Positions 1 through 9,097 of a DNA stretch of 64,000 nucleotides are shown here, piece by piece. Where the stretch lies: NCBI RefSeq assembly GCF_902833145.1, contig NZ_CADFEN010000011.1, forward strand, positions 62,001 through 126,000. The letters are read 5' to 3'. Each line of letters opens with the position of its first letter. Positions within the stretch are counted from its first letter, which is position 1. This DNA is from Burkholderia sp. BCC0506. Lineage in GTDB: Bacteria > Pseudomonadota > Gammaproteobacteria > Burkholderiales > Burkholderiaceae. Under the pieces are notes generated by a model, which saw only the letters and a list, made by a program, of their open reading frames with translations, searched no databases and was not told the DNA's origin. Both the position numbers and the translations under genes were made by a program.

Positions 1-996
1 CGCGCGGTTGAACGCCTGCGTGAGGCCCGTGTTGCCGGCGGCGTTCAGGTCCGTCATGTAGAACACCAGCTTGCCGACCTGGCCGCCGGCCGCGCCGACG
101 ATCGACTGGCTGTCGAGATCCCATTCGCCCTGGCCGTCCTGGTCGTCGGTGTAGCTGCCGCCCGTGCCGTTGGTCTTGACGGTCTGCGTCGTGACCGTGC
201 CGTAGCCGTTGCTCGACGTGAACTGCTTCAGGTCCTGCAGCGTTTGCGATACGCCGCCGATCGTGATGATGCCGACGGTCACGCCGGCCGCGGTCGGCAC
301 GCCGGTCGCGTTGTAGAGGCCCGGGAATTCCTTCGGATAGTGGCCCGTCGCCGTGCCGGCGGCGAGCGCCTGCGGCTTCGCCACGTTGCCGATGCGCAGC
401 ATCGGCTGCGCGTGCGCGACGCTTTGCAGCCCGAGCACCGAGCCGACGACGTCGCCGAGTGCACGCGGCACCTGCGCGGTCGACGTGTTGGCGAAGCCCG
501 AACGGCCCGCGTACTGGAAGTGCACGAGCGACGTGTTGAACGCCGTCTTCACCGTGCCGGCCGTGCCGCTGGCGGAGATCAGCAACCGGTTCGGCGCGAC
601 CTCGACATTCGTGAAGCCGCTCTTGCGCAGATAGTCGACGACCGACTGCACCTGCGCTTCGGTCGGCGCGTAGTTCGCGAGGAACTGCTCGTGCGTCAGG
701 TACTGGCGGTAATGCGCGCTGCCGGGCCGGTTCACGTCGCGCGCCAGTTGCTTGAGTTGCGCGGCGTTGCGCAGCTTCAGGCTGACGACGACGTTGGTCG
801 TTTCACCGGCCGCGAGTTCGAGCGACGGCGCCGCACTGCGCGCCATCAACTGCGGGCCGGTCAGAAAGGCCTTCGTGTGAGTATCGACCCAATCCGTCGC
901 CGCGTGCGCCGCGGCGGCGGCGAACACGAGCGGTGCCACGCACGCCAGGCGGCGGGGCGACGGAAGGGGAAGGGCAAACCAGGTGTTCCTTTTCAT
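1..996 (-). CDS. Secreted S53 family (sedolisin / pro-kumamolisin) peptidase, 5' part only
   Basis: Acid-type serine-carboxyl endopeptidase, exported and expected to self-activate by removing its prodomain. The start at 996 gives MKRNTW and a signal peptide of about 32 residues ending AAAAHA. A pro-kumamolisin activation domain follows (about residues 40-190, with the typical LNRPGSAHYRQYLTHEQF-like stretch). The beginning of the catalytic domain contains GEWDLDSQ, whose Glu and the Asp four residues later match the catalytic Glu/Asp pair of sedolisins. The reading frame is open to base 1, so the SGTS nucleophile region lies outside the window and intactness cannot be judged. A purine-rich AAAAAGGA precedes the ATG. 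It stands alone, divergent from the arsR operon. Confidence 0.9.
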   Translation of the reverse strand, partial: MKRNTWFALPLPSPRRLACVAPLVFAAAAAHAATDWVDTHTKAFLTGPQLMARSAAPSLELAAGETTNVVVSLKLRNAAQLKQLARDVNRPGSAHYRQYLTHEQFLANYAPTEAQVQSVVDYLRKSGFTNVEVAPNRLLISASGTAGTVKTAFNTSLVHFQYAGRSGFANTSTAQVPRALGDVVGSVLGLQSVAHAQPMLRIGNVAKPQALAAGTATGHYPKEFPGLYNATGVPTAAGVTVGIITIGGVSQTLQDLKQFTSSNGYGTVTTQTVKTNGTGGSYTDDQDGQGEWDLDSQSIVGAAGGQVGKLVFYMTDLNAAGNTGLTQAFNRA

Positions 997-1110
997 CGGG
1001 AGTCCTTTTTAGGAGAGGCGACGTTACTGGAACCCCCGGCCCTTGTGGGGCCGCGAGCGGTGACGAGCGTAGGGCGTCGGTGCCGTTCGGGTAGCTGCCA
1101 TTTTCCATAG

Positions 1111-1126
1111 CTGTCAGTTCTGACAA
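1111..1126 (-). promoter_or_regulatory. lux-box-like palindrome upstream of the S53 peptidase
   Basis: TGTCAG-TT-CTGACA (1112-1125) is a perfect inverted repeat. With flanking bases it reads CTG-N10-CAA, one mismatch from the CTG-N10-CAG core of LuxR-type boxes such as those bound by CepR. It lies about 115 bp upstream of the peptidase ATG, with a TTGTCA hexamer inside it on the minus strand. No clear -10 was found at the expected distance. Another dimeric regulator is equally possible. Confidence 0.35.
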
Positions 1127-1578
1127 CGGCACGCATGCGTGTGCGCACGGCGTCGCACGCGTGGGCCAATGGCGGGGGCGGCGAGCGGAACCGGTTCGCG
1201 GTACGACGGCGCGGCAATGCGCGCCGCTATCACGCACGCGTCGTTCGTTGCAGCACCGGAACGTGCGCGATCGACGAAGGGCGCGCCGCGTGGCCGCGCG
1301 GCGTTGGCGTGTCAATGGCTGCGCGCCGTATCGCACTATGTGGTCACTGGAAGCGACTCGTCAGGAACGGATTCGCACATGCACAGGAACGGGGCCGGCC
1401 GAACGCAAACGTTTCCCGAACTGTGGAACGGCGCGTCGGCCAGTCTTGCAGGCTGCTTTCGGATCGCGCGTCGCAATCGAGGATTAGAAGAAAGGCTCGA
1501 ATTCGCCGTTGGCGCGAGCCGGTGCGATACGTGTGCCTGTCGCGCAGGATCGGACAACGTCGTGCGCGAAATTCCCCC
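1127..1578. other. Intergenic stretch without a supported gene
   Basis: About 450 bp between the divergent S53 peptidase and arsR genes. Several open frames cross it on both strands, but they are Arg-rich, lack recognisable domains and overlap one another, as expected of chance frames at this GC content. No tRNA, repeat or terminator was seen. Confidence 0.5.
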
Positions 1579-1632
1579 TTGACGCGCGCCGCTCGGCGGA
1601 TATGCTTCGATTCATAACCATGGAGTTATGAA
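1579..1632 (+). promoter_or_regulatory. arsR operon promoter with overlapping operator
   Basis: TTGACG (1579-1584), a 16-bp spacer and TATGCT (1601-1606) form a good sigma-70 promoter. An inverted repeat, TTCATAAC (1611-1618) and GTTATGAA (1625-1632) separated by 6 bp, covers the predicted start point near 1613. ATAAC/GTTAT half-sites are the kind bound by ArsR-type regulators, so autorepression is the natural reading. Confidence 0.6.
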
Positions 1633-1643
1633 TTTTCGCCGAC

Positions 1644-1967
1644 ATGCAGAACGCTCACGACACGCTTTTCCGGACGCTTGCCGATCCCACGCGCCGCGCG
1701 CTTTTCGAGCGGCTGTGCGCGGAGGGCGAGCTGACGGTTGCCGCGCTGACCGCCCATGCGGGCGTCTCGCAGCCGGCCGTGTCGAAGCACCTTGGCGTAC
1801 TGAAGCAAGCCGGGCTCGTGAACGACCGTCACGAAGGCCGGCAGACGCACTACAGCGCGCAGCCGCACGCGCTGGCCCCGTTGATCGACTGGACGAGCCA
1901 GATGGCAGGTTTCTGGCGGAGCCGGTTCGATGCCCTCGAAGACCTGCTCAAAAGGATGGATCAGTAA
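1644..1967 (+). CDS. ArsR family transcriptional regulator
   Basis: A 107-residue winged-helix repressor. The protein is almost entirely the HTH_20/ArsR domain (about residues 5-85): LADPTRRALFERL, then a recognition helix in GVSQPAVSKHLGVLKQAGLV and a wing in HEGRQTHYS. No metal-binding cysteine pair is visible, so a metal sensor is unlikely. The C-terminal helix (DWTSQMAGFWRSRFDALEDLL) resembles the dimerisation helix of SdpR-type members that pair with SRPBCC proteins. It is the first gene of a tightly packed operon: its TAA shares one base with the next ATG. The inverted repeat at 1611-1632 over the promoter suggests it represses itself and the two downstream genes. Confidence 0.88.
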   Translation: MQNAHDTLFRTLADPTRRALFERLCAEGELTVAALTAHAGVSQPAVSKHLGVLKQAGLVNDRHEGRQTHYSAQPHALAPLIDWTSQMAGFWRSRFDALEDLLKRMDQ

Positions 1968-2398
1968 TGAACCCAGCCTCGACCGAAACGCGCTCCGTCG
2001 TCGTCGAACGGGAGCTGCCTCATCCGCCGGAGAAGATCTGGCGCGCGCTCACGCAACCGCACCTGATCGAGGCGTGGCTGATGAAGAGCGACTTCGCGCC
2101 CGTCGCGGGCCGTGCATTCGGCTTCCGCGCGGACTGGGGCTCGGTCGACTGCACGGTCGTCACGATCGAGCCGCACCGCACGCTGTCCTATACATGGGCG
2201 GCCCACGGCCTCGAAAGCATCGTCACGTGGACGCTCACGCCGACGCCGGCCGGCACGCACCTGCGCATGGAACAGGTCGGCTTCCGCCCCGACCAGGAGC
2301 ACGCATATCGCGGCGCGCAGTACGGCTGGGTCCGCTTCTTCGACTCGCTCGAACAGGTACTGGCGCGCCCCGACGCGCAAACGGAGGCGCGCGCATGA
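1967..2398 (+). CDS. SRPBCC / AHSA1 domain protein
   Basis: A 143-residue protein filled by an activator-of-Hsp90-ATPase-like (START/Bet v1) fold. It opens with VERELPHPPEKIWRALTQPHLIEAWL and ends with a WVRFFDSLEQVL helix, both standard for the family. Such domains form a hydrophobic ligand cavity and often sit directly after an ArsR regulator, as here; the ligand is unknown. The start is fixed by coupling: the ATG overlaps the arsR stop by one base. The stop overlaps the next gene by four bases (ATGA). The protein appears complete and cytoplasmic. Confidence 0.85.
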   Translation: MNPASTETRSVVVERELPHPPEKIWRALTQPHLIEAWLMKSDFAPVAGRAFGFRADWGSVDCTVVTIEPHRTLSYTWAAHGLESIVTWTLTPTPAGTHLRMEQVGFRPDQEHAYRGAQYGWVRFFDSLEQVLARPDAQTEARA

Positions 2399-2826
2399 GT
2401 GCAACGGAGCTGCAACCGTCCGAGCGCATCGACGCGCTGATCGCCGGCATCGCCGACTGGCGCGGCGCGACCTTCGCCGAGCTGCGCCGGACGATCCTCG
2501 CGGCGGACGAGGGCATCGTCGAAGAGTGGAAGTGGATGGGCAGCCCCGTGTGGTCGTGCGACGGGATGATCGCGGTCGCGAACGCGCACAAGGGCAAGGT
2601 GAAACTGACGTTCATGCACGGTGCGCACCTGCCCGATCCCGACGGGCTGTTCAATGCGGGCCTCGAAGGCAATGCGCGTCGCGCGATCGACTTCCTCGAA
2701 GGCGACAAGATCGACAAGCGGGCGTTGAAAAAGCTCGTGCGCGCGGCGATCGACTACAACCGCGCGCATTTGAAGAAGAATGCGCGCGGGGCGGCCGCGA
2801 AGGCGCGCGGCGACACGGCGGCGTAG
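2395..2826 (+). CDS. DUF1801 (YdhG/YjbR-like) protein
   Basis: A 143-residue cytoplasmic protein with a DUF1801 domain over about residues 10-125. Visible hallmarks are EEWKWMGSPVWSCDGMIAVANAHKGKVKLTFMHGA-type segments and a Lys-rich C-terminal helix (KIDKRALKKLVRAAIDY). The biochemical role of the family is not established. It is third in the arsR-SRPBCC-DUF1801 operon, translationally coupled by an ATGA overlap, so it is probably co-regulated with the SRPBCC protein. The last 20 residues (Ala/Lys/Arg-rich) look disordered. Confidence 0.8.
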   Translation: MSATELQPSERIDALIAGIADWRGATFAELRRTILAADEGIVEEWKWMGSPVWSCDGMIAVANAHKGKVKLTFMHGAHLPDPDGLFNAGLEGNARRAIDFLEGDKIDKRALKKLVRAAIDYNRAHLKKNARGAAAKARGDTAA

Positions 2827-2844
2827 GCCGCATCGAGCAGGGCG

Positions 2845-2870
2845 AAAAAAAGCCCGACACGAGGTCGGGC
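2845..2870 (-). terminator. Intrinsic terminator of acnA
   Basis: GCCCGAC (2852-2858) and GTCGGGC (2864-2870) form a 7-bp stem with a 5-nt loop. On the minus strand the stem is followed by a run of seven T. It lies about 60 bp past the acnA stop; a second GC hairpin (2881-2908) lies between. Confidence 0.8.
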
Positions 2871-2928
2871 ATCCAAATCGGCCGCAACCACCCGCGAGGC
2901 GGTTGCGGCACCTGCAACGGCCGCGCGC

Positions 2929-5646
2929 TTACGCCGCGAGCAGCGAGCGCAGCACGAACGGCAGGATCCCGCCGTGCTTGTAGTAGTCGACTTCGATCGG
3001 CGTATCGATGCGCAGCAGCACCGGCACGCGGGTCGTTTCGCCGTTCTTGCGGTGGATCACGAGCGTGACGTCCTGCTGCGGCTTGAAGTCGTCGCCGAGG
3101 CCTTCGATGTCGTAGGTCTCTTCACCGGTGATGCCGAGCGACTGGACGCTGTCCGCGCCCTTGAACTGCAGCGGCAGCACGCCCATGCCGACCAGGTTCG
3201 AGCGATGGATCCGCTCGAAGCTGCGGGCGATCACGGCCTTCACGCCGAGCAGTTGCGTGCCCTTCGCGGCCCAGTCGCGCGACGAGCCCGTGCCGTACTC
3301 TTCGCCCGCGAACACGACGGTCGGCGTGCCGGCGGCCACGTACTGCATCGCCGCGTCGTAGATCGACTGCTGTTCGCCGCTCGGCTGGTGGATCGTCAGG
3401 CCGCCTTCGACGCGCGTGCCGTCCGCCTTCGGCGGGATCATCAGGTTCTTGATCCGGACGTTCGCGAACGTACCGCGCATCATCACGTCGTGGTTGCCGC
3501 GGCGCGAGCCGTAGCTGTTGAAGTCGGCCTTCTGCACGCCGTTTTCCTTCAGCCACTTGCCTGCCGGCGAATCTTCCTTGATCGAGCCTGCCGGGCTGAT
3601 GTGGTCGGTCGTGACAGAGTCGCCGAAGATGCCCAGCGCGCGCGCGCCCTTGACCGTCGGGATCGACGCGGCCGGCTCCATCGAGAAGTCGTTGCCGAAG
3701 AACGGCGGCTCGGCGATGTACGTCGACTTCGGCCAGTCGTAGACCTCGCCCGTTTCGCCCTCGATCTTGCTCCAGAGGTCGCCCTTCTTGGTCAGCTTCG
3801 AGTAGTTGTCCTCGAACTTCTTCGGATCGAGCGCGAACTTGAGCAGCGCGTGGATTTCGTCGCTCGTCGGCCAGATGTCGCCGAGGTAGATGTCGCGGCC
3901 GCCCTTGCCCTTGCCGACCGGCTCGGTCATCAGGTCGCGCGTGATGTTGCCGGCGATCGCGTACGCGACGACGAGCGGCGGCGATGCGAGGAAGTTCGCG
4001 CGGATGTTCGGGTGGATACGCGCTTCGAAGTTACGGTTGCCGGACAGCACGGCCGCCGCGACGATGTCGTTCTTCGTGATCGCTTCGTTCAGTTCCGGCG
4101 TCAGGTCGCCCGCGTTGCCGATACAGGTCGTGCAGCCGTACGCCGCCACTTCGAAGCCGAGCTTCGACAGGTAGGGCAGCAGGCCGGTCTTCGTCAGGTA
4201 TTCGGTGACGATGCGCGACCCCGGCGCGAGCGAGGTCTTGATCTTCGGATCGACCGTGAGGCCGGCCTCGACCGCCTTCTTCGCGAGCAGGCCGGCGGCC
4301 AGCAGCACGCTCGGGTTCGACGTGTTCGTGCACGACGTGATCGCGGCGATCAGCACGTCGCCGTTCTTCACGTCGACGCCGTTGCTCGTCGTGTACTGCG
4401 TGTTCAGGTCTTCCGCCTTCTTCGCGAAGCCGTTCTCCGCGACCGGCTTCGAGAACAGCTCGGTGAACGTCGACTTGACGTGACCGATCTCGATGCGGTC
4501 CTGCGGGCGCTTCGGGCCGGCCAGCGACGGGGCGACCGTCGCGAGGTCGAGCGTCACCGTCTTCGTGTAGTCGATGTCGCCGGCCTTCGGAATGCCGAAC
4601 AGCTTCTGCGCCTTGAAGTAGTTTTCGAACGCGGCGATTTCGGCCTTCGTGCGGCCCGTGCCTTCGAAGTATTCGATGGTCTTTTCGTCGACCGGGAAGA
4701 AGCCCATCGTCGCGCCGTATTCCGGCGCCATGTTGCCGATCGTCGCGCGGTCCGGCAGCGACAGCGACTTCGTGCCTTCGCCGAAGAATTCGACGAACTT
4801 GCCGACGACCTTCTCCTTGCGCAGCATTTCGGTGATCGTCAGCACCAGGTCGGTGGCCGTCACGCCTTCGCGCAGCTTGCCCTTCAGCTCGACGCCGACC
4901 ACGTCCGGCGTCAGGAAGTACACCGGCTGGCCGAGCATGCCGGCTTCCGCCTCGATGCCGCCCACGCCCCAGCCGACCACGCCGATGCCGTTGATCATCG
5001 TCGTGTGGCTGTCCGTGCCGACAAGGGTGTCCGGGTAGTACACGGTGTCGGCGCCGTCCGTCTTCTTGTGGACGCCGCGCGCCAGATACTCGAGGTTCAC
5101 CTGGTGGACGATACCCACGCCCGGCGGCACGACCTTGAACGTGTCGAACGCCTGCATGCCCCACTTCATGAACTGGTAGCGCTCGTTGTTGCGCTGGAAT
5201 TCCAGCTTCATGTTCAGGTCGAGCGCGTCCTTCTGGCGGAAGTAGTCGATCTGGACCGAGTGGTCGACGACGAGATCGACCGGGACCAGCGGCTCGATCT
5301 TCTTCGGGTTCTTGCCCGTGCGCTCGGCGACGCCGCGCATGGCCGCGATGTCGGCGAGCAGCGGCACGCCCGTGAAGTCCTGCAGCACGACGCGCGACAC
5401 GACGAACGGAATCTCGTCCACGCGCTTCGCGGTCGGTTTCCAGTTCGCGAGCTGCTCGATGTGCTCTTCGGTGATTTTCTTGCCGTCGTAGTTGCGCAGC
5501 ACGGACTCGAGCACGATGCGGATCGACACCGGCAGGCGTTCGATCTTCGTCTTCAGCTCCTTGCCGAGTTGCGGCAGCGAGTAGAACTTGCCTTTGCCGG
5601 AACCGCTGTCGAATTCCTTGAGGGTCTTGTGGAGATTGTGGGCCAT
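2929..5646 (-). CDS. acnA: Aconitate hydratase A
   Basis: Interconverts citrate and isocitrate in the TCA cycle (cytoplasm). The 905-residue protein has the IRP1/AcnA-type architecture. The three [4Fe-4S] ligands are visible: Cys439 in SCTNTSNPS and Cys505/Cys508 in GCTTCIGN. The C-terminal swivel domain contains [10 protein letters not shown]. The ATG at 5646 (MAHNLHKTL) is chosen over an in-frame start 11 codons earlier because it follows AGGAAAA at proper spacing and matches family N termini. It reads after prpD with a 39-bp gap, so the two are probably co-transcribed. AcnM-type enzymes of methylcitrate pathways are related, so 2-methylcitrate activity alongside PrpD cannot be excluded. 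Confidence 0.96.
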   Translation of the reverse strand: MAHNLHKTLKEFDSGSGKGKFYSLPQLGKELKTKIERLPVSIRIVLESVLRNYDGKKITEEHIEQLANWKPTAKRVDEIPFVVSRVVLQDFTGVPLLADIAAMRGVAERTGKNPKKIEPLVPVDLVVDHSVQIDYFRQKDALDLNMKLEFQRNNERYQFMKWGMQAFDTFKVVPPGVGIVHQVNLEYLARGVHKKTDGADTVYYPDTLVGTDSHTTMINGIGVVGWGVGGIEAEAGMLGQPVYFLTPDVVGVELKGKLREGVTATDLVLTITEMLRKEKVVGKFVEFFGEGTKSLSLPDRATIGNMAPEYGATMGFFPVDEKTIEYFEGTGRTKAEIAAFENYFKAQKLFGIPKAGDIDYTKTVTLDLATVAPSLAGPKRPQDRIEIGHVKSTFTELFSKPVAENGFAKKAEDLNTQYTTSNGVDVKNGDVLIAAITSCTNTSNPSVLLAAGLLAKKAVEAGLTVDPKIKTSLAPGSRIVTEYLTKTGLLPYLSKLGFEVAAYGCTTCIGNAGDLTPELNEAITKNDIVAAAVLSGNRNFEARIHPNIRANFLASPPLVVAYAIAGNITRDLMTEPVGKGKGGRDIYLGDIWPTSDEIHALLKFALDPKKFEDNYSKLTKKGDLWSKIEGETGEVYDWPKSTYIAEPPFFGNDFSMEPAASIPTVKGARALGIFGDSVTTDHISPAGSIKEDSPAGKWLKENGVQKADFNSYGSRRGNHDVMMRGTFANVRIKNLMIPPKADGTRVEGGLTIHQPSGEQQSIYDAAMQYVAAGTPTVVFAGEEYGTGSSRDWAAKGTQLLGVKAVIARSFERIHRSNLVGMGVLPLQFKGADSVQSLGITGEETYDIEGLGDDFKPQQDVTLVIHRKNGETTRVPVLLRIDTPIEVDYYKHGGILPFVLRSLLAA

Positions 5647-5685
5647 GGTGATTTTCCTGGGTTTAAGGCTAGGAAACAAAGAGTC

Positions 5686-7137
5686 CTATATCACATACAA
5701 GTCGACGTACTCATCGACCGGCATCGCGTCGAGCTTTGCCTGGTCCAGCGACACGTCGAGAATCGCTTGTTGCTGCTTGGCCGGAAAGCGGCGGGCGAGG
5801 TGGGTCCGGAATTTATCGACCAGCAGCGGGATGCCGTCCGCGCGGCGCCGCCGATGGCCGAGCGGGTACTCGACCGCCACTTCGGCAAGCTTCGATCCGT
5901 CCGTGAACTCGATCGTCAGCGCATTCGCGATCGAGCGCTTGTCCGGATCGTGGTAATCCTTCGTGAACTGCGGATCCTCGACGCACACGGTTTTCGCGCG
6001 CAGCGCGTCGATGCGCGGGTCCGCCGCGGCCGCGTCTTCGTAGTCGGCCGCGGTCAGCCGGCCGAACAGCAGCGGCACGGCGACCATGTACTGGATGCAG
6101 TGGTCGCGGTCGGCCGGATTGGCGAGCGGGCCCTGCTTGTCGATGATGCGGATCGCGGCCGCGTGCGTGCGGATCGTGATGCGGGCGATGTCGTCGGTCG
6201 TGCGGCCCGCCGCGGCGAGCTGCGCGTGCAGCTGCAGCGCGGCCTCGGCGGCCGTCTGCGCATGGAATTCGGCGGGGAACGCGATCTTGAACAGCACGTT
6301 TTCCATCACGTACGTGCCGTACGGGCGCTGGAAGCGGAACGGCTTGCCGCCGAACAGCACGTCGTAGAAGCCCCAGGTGCTGGCGGTGAGCGCCGACGGA
6401 TAGCCCATTTCACCCGTTTTCGCGATCAGCGCGAGGCGCACCGCGCGGGACGTGGCGTCGCCGGCCGCCCACGATTTGCGCGAACCGGTGTTCGGCGCAT
6501 GGCGGTAGGTCCGCAGCGCGTGGCCGTCGACGAACGCGTTGGACACCGCGTTGATCAGCTCGTCGCGCGTGAGCCCGAGGAGACGCCCGACGACGGCCGT
6601 CGATGCGACCTTCACGAGCAGCACGTGGTCGAGCCCGACCGCGTTGAACGCATTCTCGAGGGCGAGGCAGCCCTGGATCTCGTGAGCCTGGATCATCGCG
6701 ACCAGCACGTCGCGCATCGCGAGCGGCTTGCGGCCGGCCGCGCGGGCCGTGCGGGAGAGCCAGTCGGCCGTCGCCAGGATCCCGCCGAGGTTGTCGGACG
6801 GATGACCCCATTCGGCGGCGAGCCAGGTGTCGTTGAAGTCCAGCCAGCGGATCATCGCGCCGATGCCGAACGCGGCCTGCACGGGATCGAGCTGGAAGGA
6901 GGTGCCGGGCACCTTCGCGCCGTTCGGCACGATCGTGCCGGGCACGACGGGGCCGAGCAGCTTGGTGCAGGCAGGGTAGGACAGCGCCTCGAGTCCGCAT
7001 CCGAGCGTGTCGATCAGGCAATGACGCGCCGTCTCCAGCGCGAGCGCGCTGTCGATCCCGGTGTTCAGCACGTAGTCGACGATGTCGACGAGTACCGTAT
7101 CGGGAGCCGGGCGGACGTTGGAGACCGGGGCGGACAT
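5686..7137 (-). CDS. prpD: 2-methylcitrate dehydratase PrpD
   Basis: Dehydrates 2-methylcitrate to 2-methyl-cis-aconitate in propionyl-CoA catabolism. At 483 residues it has the same length as E. coli PrpD, and long stretches match it closely: [15 protein letters not shown] near residue 45, [20 protein letters not shown] near 95, the [20 protein letters not shown] block near 210 and the C-terminal DEYVDLYVI. This is true PrpD rather than a generic MmgE/PrpD protein. The partner genes prpB and prpC are not in the window. It lies between a small secreted-protein gene (22 bp upstream) and acnA, in a run of TCA-cycle genes, which suggests its product feeds the adjacent aconitase. Confidence 0.93.
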   Translation of the reverse strand: MSAPVSNVRPAPDTVLVDIVDYVLNTGIDSALALETARHCLIDTLGCGLEALSYPACTKLLGPVVPGTIVPNGAKVPGTSFQLDPVQAAFGIGAMIRWLDFNDTWLAAEWGHPSDNLGGILATADWLSRTARAAGRKPLAMRDVLVAMIQAHEIQGCLALENAFNAVGLDHVLLVKVASTAVVGRLLGLTRDELINAVSNAFVDGHALRTYRHAPNTGSRKSWAAGDATSRAVRLALIAKTGEMGYPSALTASTWGFYDVLFGGKPFRFQRPYGTYVMENVLFKIAFPAEFHAQTAAEAALQLHAQLAAAGRTTDDIARITIRTHAAAIRIIDKQGPLANPADRDHCIQYMVAVPLLFGRLTAADYEDAAAADPRIDALRAKTVCVEDPQFTKDYHDPDKRSIANALTIEFTDGSKLAEVAVEYPLGHRRRRADGIPLLVDKFRTHLARRFPAKQQQAILDVSLDQAKLDAMPVDEYVDLYVI

Positions 7138-7159
7138 CGAGGGGCCGAGGGAAGCGCGC

Positions 7160-7675
7160 TTAGTTCGTCGCCGGCTTCAGTTCGTTCGCCTGCGTCGGCG
7201 CCGCGGCGCCTTGTGCCATTTCCGGCGTCACGCACTCGTCCGCGAGGCGCTCGCCGCCGTTCGCGTCGGAGAACAGCATCGCCTTGCTCGGGATCACGAC
7301 CAGCTTGAAGCCGGCTGCCGGATCGTAGAACGTGTCGGCGCCCGTCGTCGTGGCCTGGCGCGGCAGCTTGTAGTTCTTCTTCGCCCAGTGAACCGTGACG
7401 ACCTGGTCGCGCTTCATGTCGCCGGCGAGGTCGAACGACAGACCTTCCTTACAGGACCACTTGACCGCGCCGTCCGGTACCGGATCGACCTTGGCGGCTG
7501 CGCGTGCCTGCGCCTTCTTGCTGCGCGGGATGATGCGCTTGGCCGGCGCCGGGCGCTTGGCCGCTGCCTTCTTCGCGGTCGTGGTGGCCGTACCCTGGGC
7601 AAACGCGCTCGGAGCCGACACCAGCATCGTGGCGGACAAGGCGCCGATGGCGGTAGCGATCAGGAGTTTCTTCAT
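7160..7675 (-). CDS. Small exported protein, MliC-like C-terminal domain
   Basis: A 171-residue protein of unknown function. Residues 1-26 are a clear Sec signal peptide ([20 protein letters not shown] then AFAQ). An Ala/Lys/Pro/Arg-rich linker runs to about residue 65. The compact C-terminal domain, with cysteines in VKWSCKEG and LADEC and a [15 protein letters not shown] core, recalls the MliC/lysozyme-inhibitor fold, a tentative call from pattern only. It starts an apparent prpD-acnA transcription unit (22 bp before prpD) and is separated by 230 bp from the gene behind it. A secreted protein here is unexpected among TCA-cycle genes. Confidence 0.7.
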   Translation of the reverse strand: MKKLLIATAIGALSATMLVSAPSAFAQGTATTTAKKAAAKRPAPAKRIIPRSKKAQARAAAKVDPVPDGAVKWSCKEGLSFDLAGDMKRDQVVTVHWAKKNYKLPRQATTTGADTFYDPAAGFKLVVIPSKAMLFSDANGGERLADECVTPEMAQGAAAPTQANELKPATN

Positions 7676-7905
7676 GGAGTCAGAACCTTTCGATAATCAG
7701 TTGACAAGGGCCGGCAATCGAAACCGCCGGCCGGTTTGAAACTGCACGCGCCCCGAAAGCGCGCAGCGGCCGCTATTTTCACCTATTTGGCCGCGCATAT
7801 ATCAGGTTTTCGGGCTCCGTTACGTTTTTTGTCGTTTCGCCGACTTCTGCCCGGCCTGCGTTCCGGCGAATGCATGAAACGCGTGACCCGGCCGGCGGCG
7901 CGCAT

Positions 7906-8913
7906 TCAACGCGCGGCGCCCGCGGCGGCGGGGCCGAACAGCGGCGCGGCCTCGGCCGGTACGGGCTGGCCGGTGGCCCGCGCACGGCGCAGCACCGACC
8001 AGTAATAACGATAACTCGCGCGATCGTGCAGCGTATCACCGTGGCGCGTCGGGCCCCAGTCGGCCGCCTGCGCGGCCAGCAGAATCTCGGCGGCCAGCGC
8101 GACTTCGTCGGTGCGCGGCGCGAAGGCGTCGACGATCGGGCGGATCTGCGCGGGGTGGATGCTCCACATCCGCGTGAACGCGAATTCGTCGCGTGCGCGG
8201 CGCGCATCGCCGGCGACGACGCTCATGTCGCGCACCTCGGTCGTCACGTTGTGCGACGGCGTCTTGCCGTGCGCGTGACAGGCCGCGGCGATTTCCAGCT
8301 TCGCGCGGCGTACGAGCGGGTGCTCGAACTGGCCGGGCGAGCACATCGCGGAATCGGGGATCGCGCCGTGGTGCGCGGAGACGAAGTCCATCAGCCCGAA
8401 GCTCAGCGTGCCGACCGTCGGCAACGCGGCGAGGGCGGCGGCTTGCGCCAGCGCGCCGTGCGTCTCGATCAGCACGTCGACCGGAATCGGCTGCGCGATG
8501 CCGAGCTCGCGGCGCGTGCCTTCGATGAACGCGGTCATTTCGGCCGCGTCGGCGGCGTTCGCGACTTTCGGCAGCGTGATGTAGGCGGGTACGTGCGATG
8601 CGCGCAGCACGATGCGCACGTCGTCGCGCCAGTGCGGGTGGGAAAAGTCGTGGATGCGGACGCCGACGCGGCCGAAGCGGTTCTCGGCGCTGCCGAGCAG
8701 ATCGGCGACGAGCGCCGCGTGCGCGGCTTCCTGGCCGACGGCCGCGCCGTCCTCGCAGTCGAGCGTGAGATCGAACACGGGGCCCAGCTCGGCCTGCAGC
8801 GCGAGCGACTTGCGCATCAGCTTCTCGCTGCCCGCGTAGTGATCGCAGCAGGGCAGGATCGCGGGCGGTGACGCCCCGTCGTACAGCACTTGTGCAGGAG
8901 TGAGCGCGGCCAT
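7906..8913 (-). CDS. HpcH/HpaI aldolase / citrate lyase beta (CitE)-like protein
   Basis: A TIM-barrel lyase of the citrate lyase beta-subunit/malyl-CoA lyase superfamily, 335 residues from the ATG at 8913. A TTG at 8940 would add nine residues but has no better ribosome-binding site. Family marks are FDLTLDCEDGAAVGQE near residue 50 (the acidic Mg2+-binding motif), VDVLIETHGAL and GLMDFVSAHHGAIP in mid-protein, and TRMWSIHPAQIRPI near the C terminus. The exact acyl-CoA substrate cannot be read from the sequence. No citrate lyase alpha or gamma subunits are nearby, so it is not part of a classical citrate lyase. It sits between mdh and the prpD unit, which fits organic-acid metabolism. Confidence 0.82.
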   Translation of the reverse strand: MAALTPAQVLYDGASPPAILPCCDHYAGSEKLMRKSLALQAELGPVFDLTLDCEDGAAVGQEAAHAALVADLLGSAENRFGRVGVRIHDFSHPHWRDDVRIVLRASHVPAYITLPKVANAADAAEMTAFIEGTRRELGIAQPIPVDVLIETHGALAQAAALAALPTVGTLSFGLMDFVSAHHGAIPDSAMCSPGQFEHPLVRRAKLEIAAACHAHGKTPSHNVTTEVRDMSVVAGDARRARDEFAFTRMWSIHPAQIRPIVDAFAPRTDEVALAAEILLAAQAADWGPTRHGDTLHDRASYRYYWSVLRRARATGQPVPAEAAPLFGPAAAGAAR

Positions 8914-9057
8914 CTCGTCTACGTCAGGGGAGCGGGTCAACGTGGAGAAAATCGGATTCGGGCAGGTTCTGGGCCGGTGCGCGGCGGGCGCGGGGCGGCA
9001 AAACGGGCGCGAATCGGATCGGCCGGCAGGGCCGGCGGCATGCCGGCCCGTGCCGAA

Positions 9058-9083
9058 GCCGGGCGGCCCGAAGGCCGCCCGGC
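9058..9083 (-). terminator. GC-rich hairpin after mdh
   Basis: An 11-bp stem (GCCGGGCGGCC / GGCCGCCCGGC) closes on a 4-base loop that reads TTCG on the minus strand, just past the mdh stop. It lacks a T tract, so it may stabilise the mdh 3' end or act weakly as a terminator. Confidence 0.5.
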
Positions 9084-9097
9084 ACGATGCGTGATGC

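Noticed and set aside
2974-7308. A 1444-codon open frame on the plus strand opposite acnA and prpD
   Set aside because: It is the antisense frame of two certain genes, Arg/Val/Asp/His-rich with no domain; a known artefact of high third-position GC.
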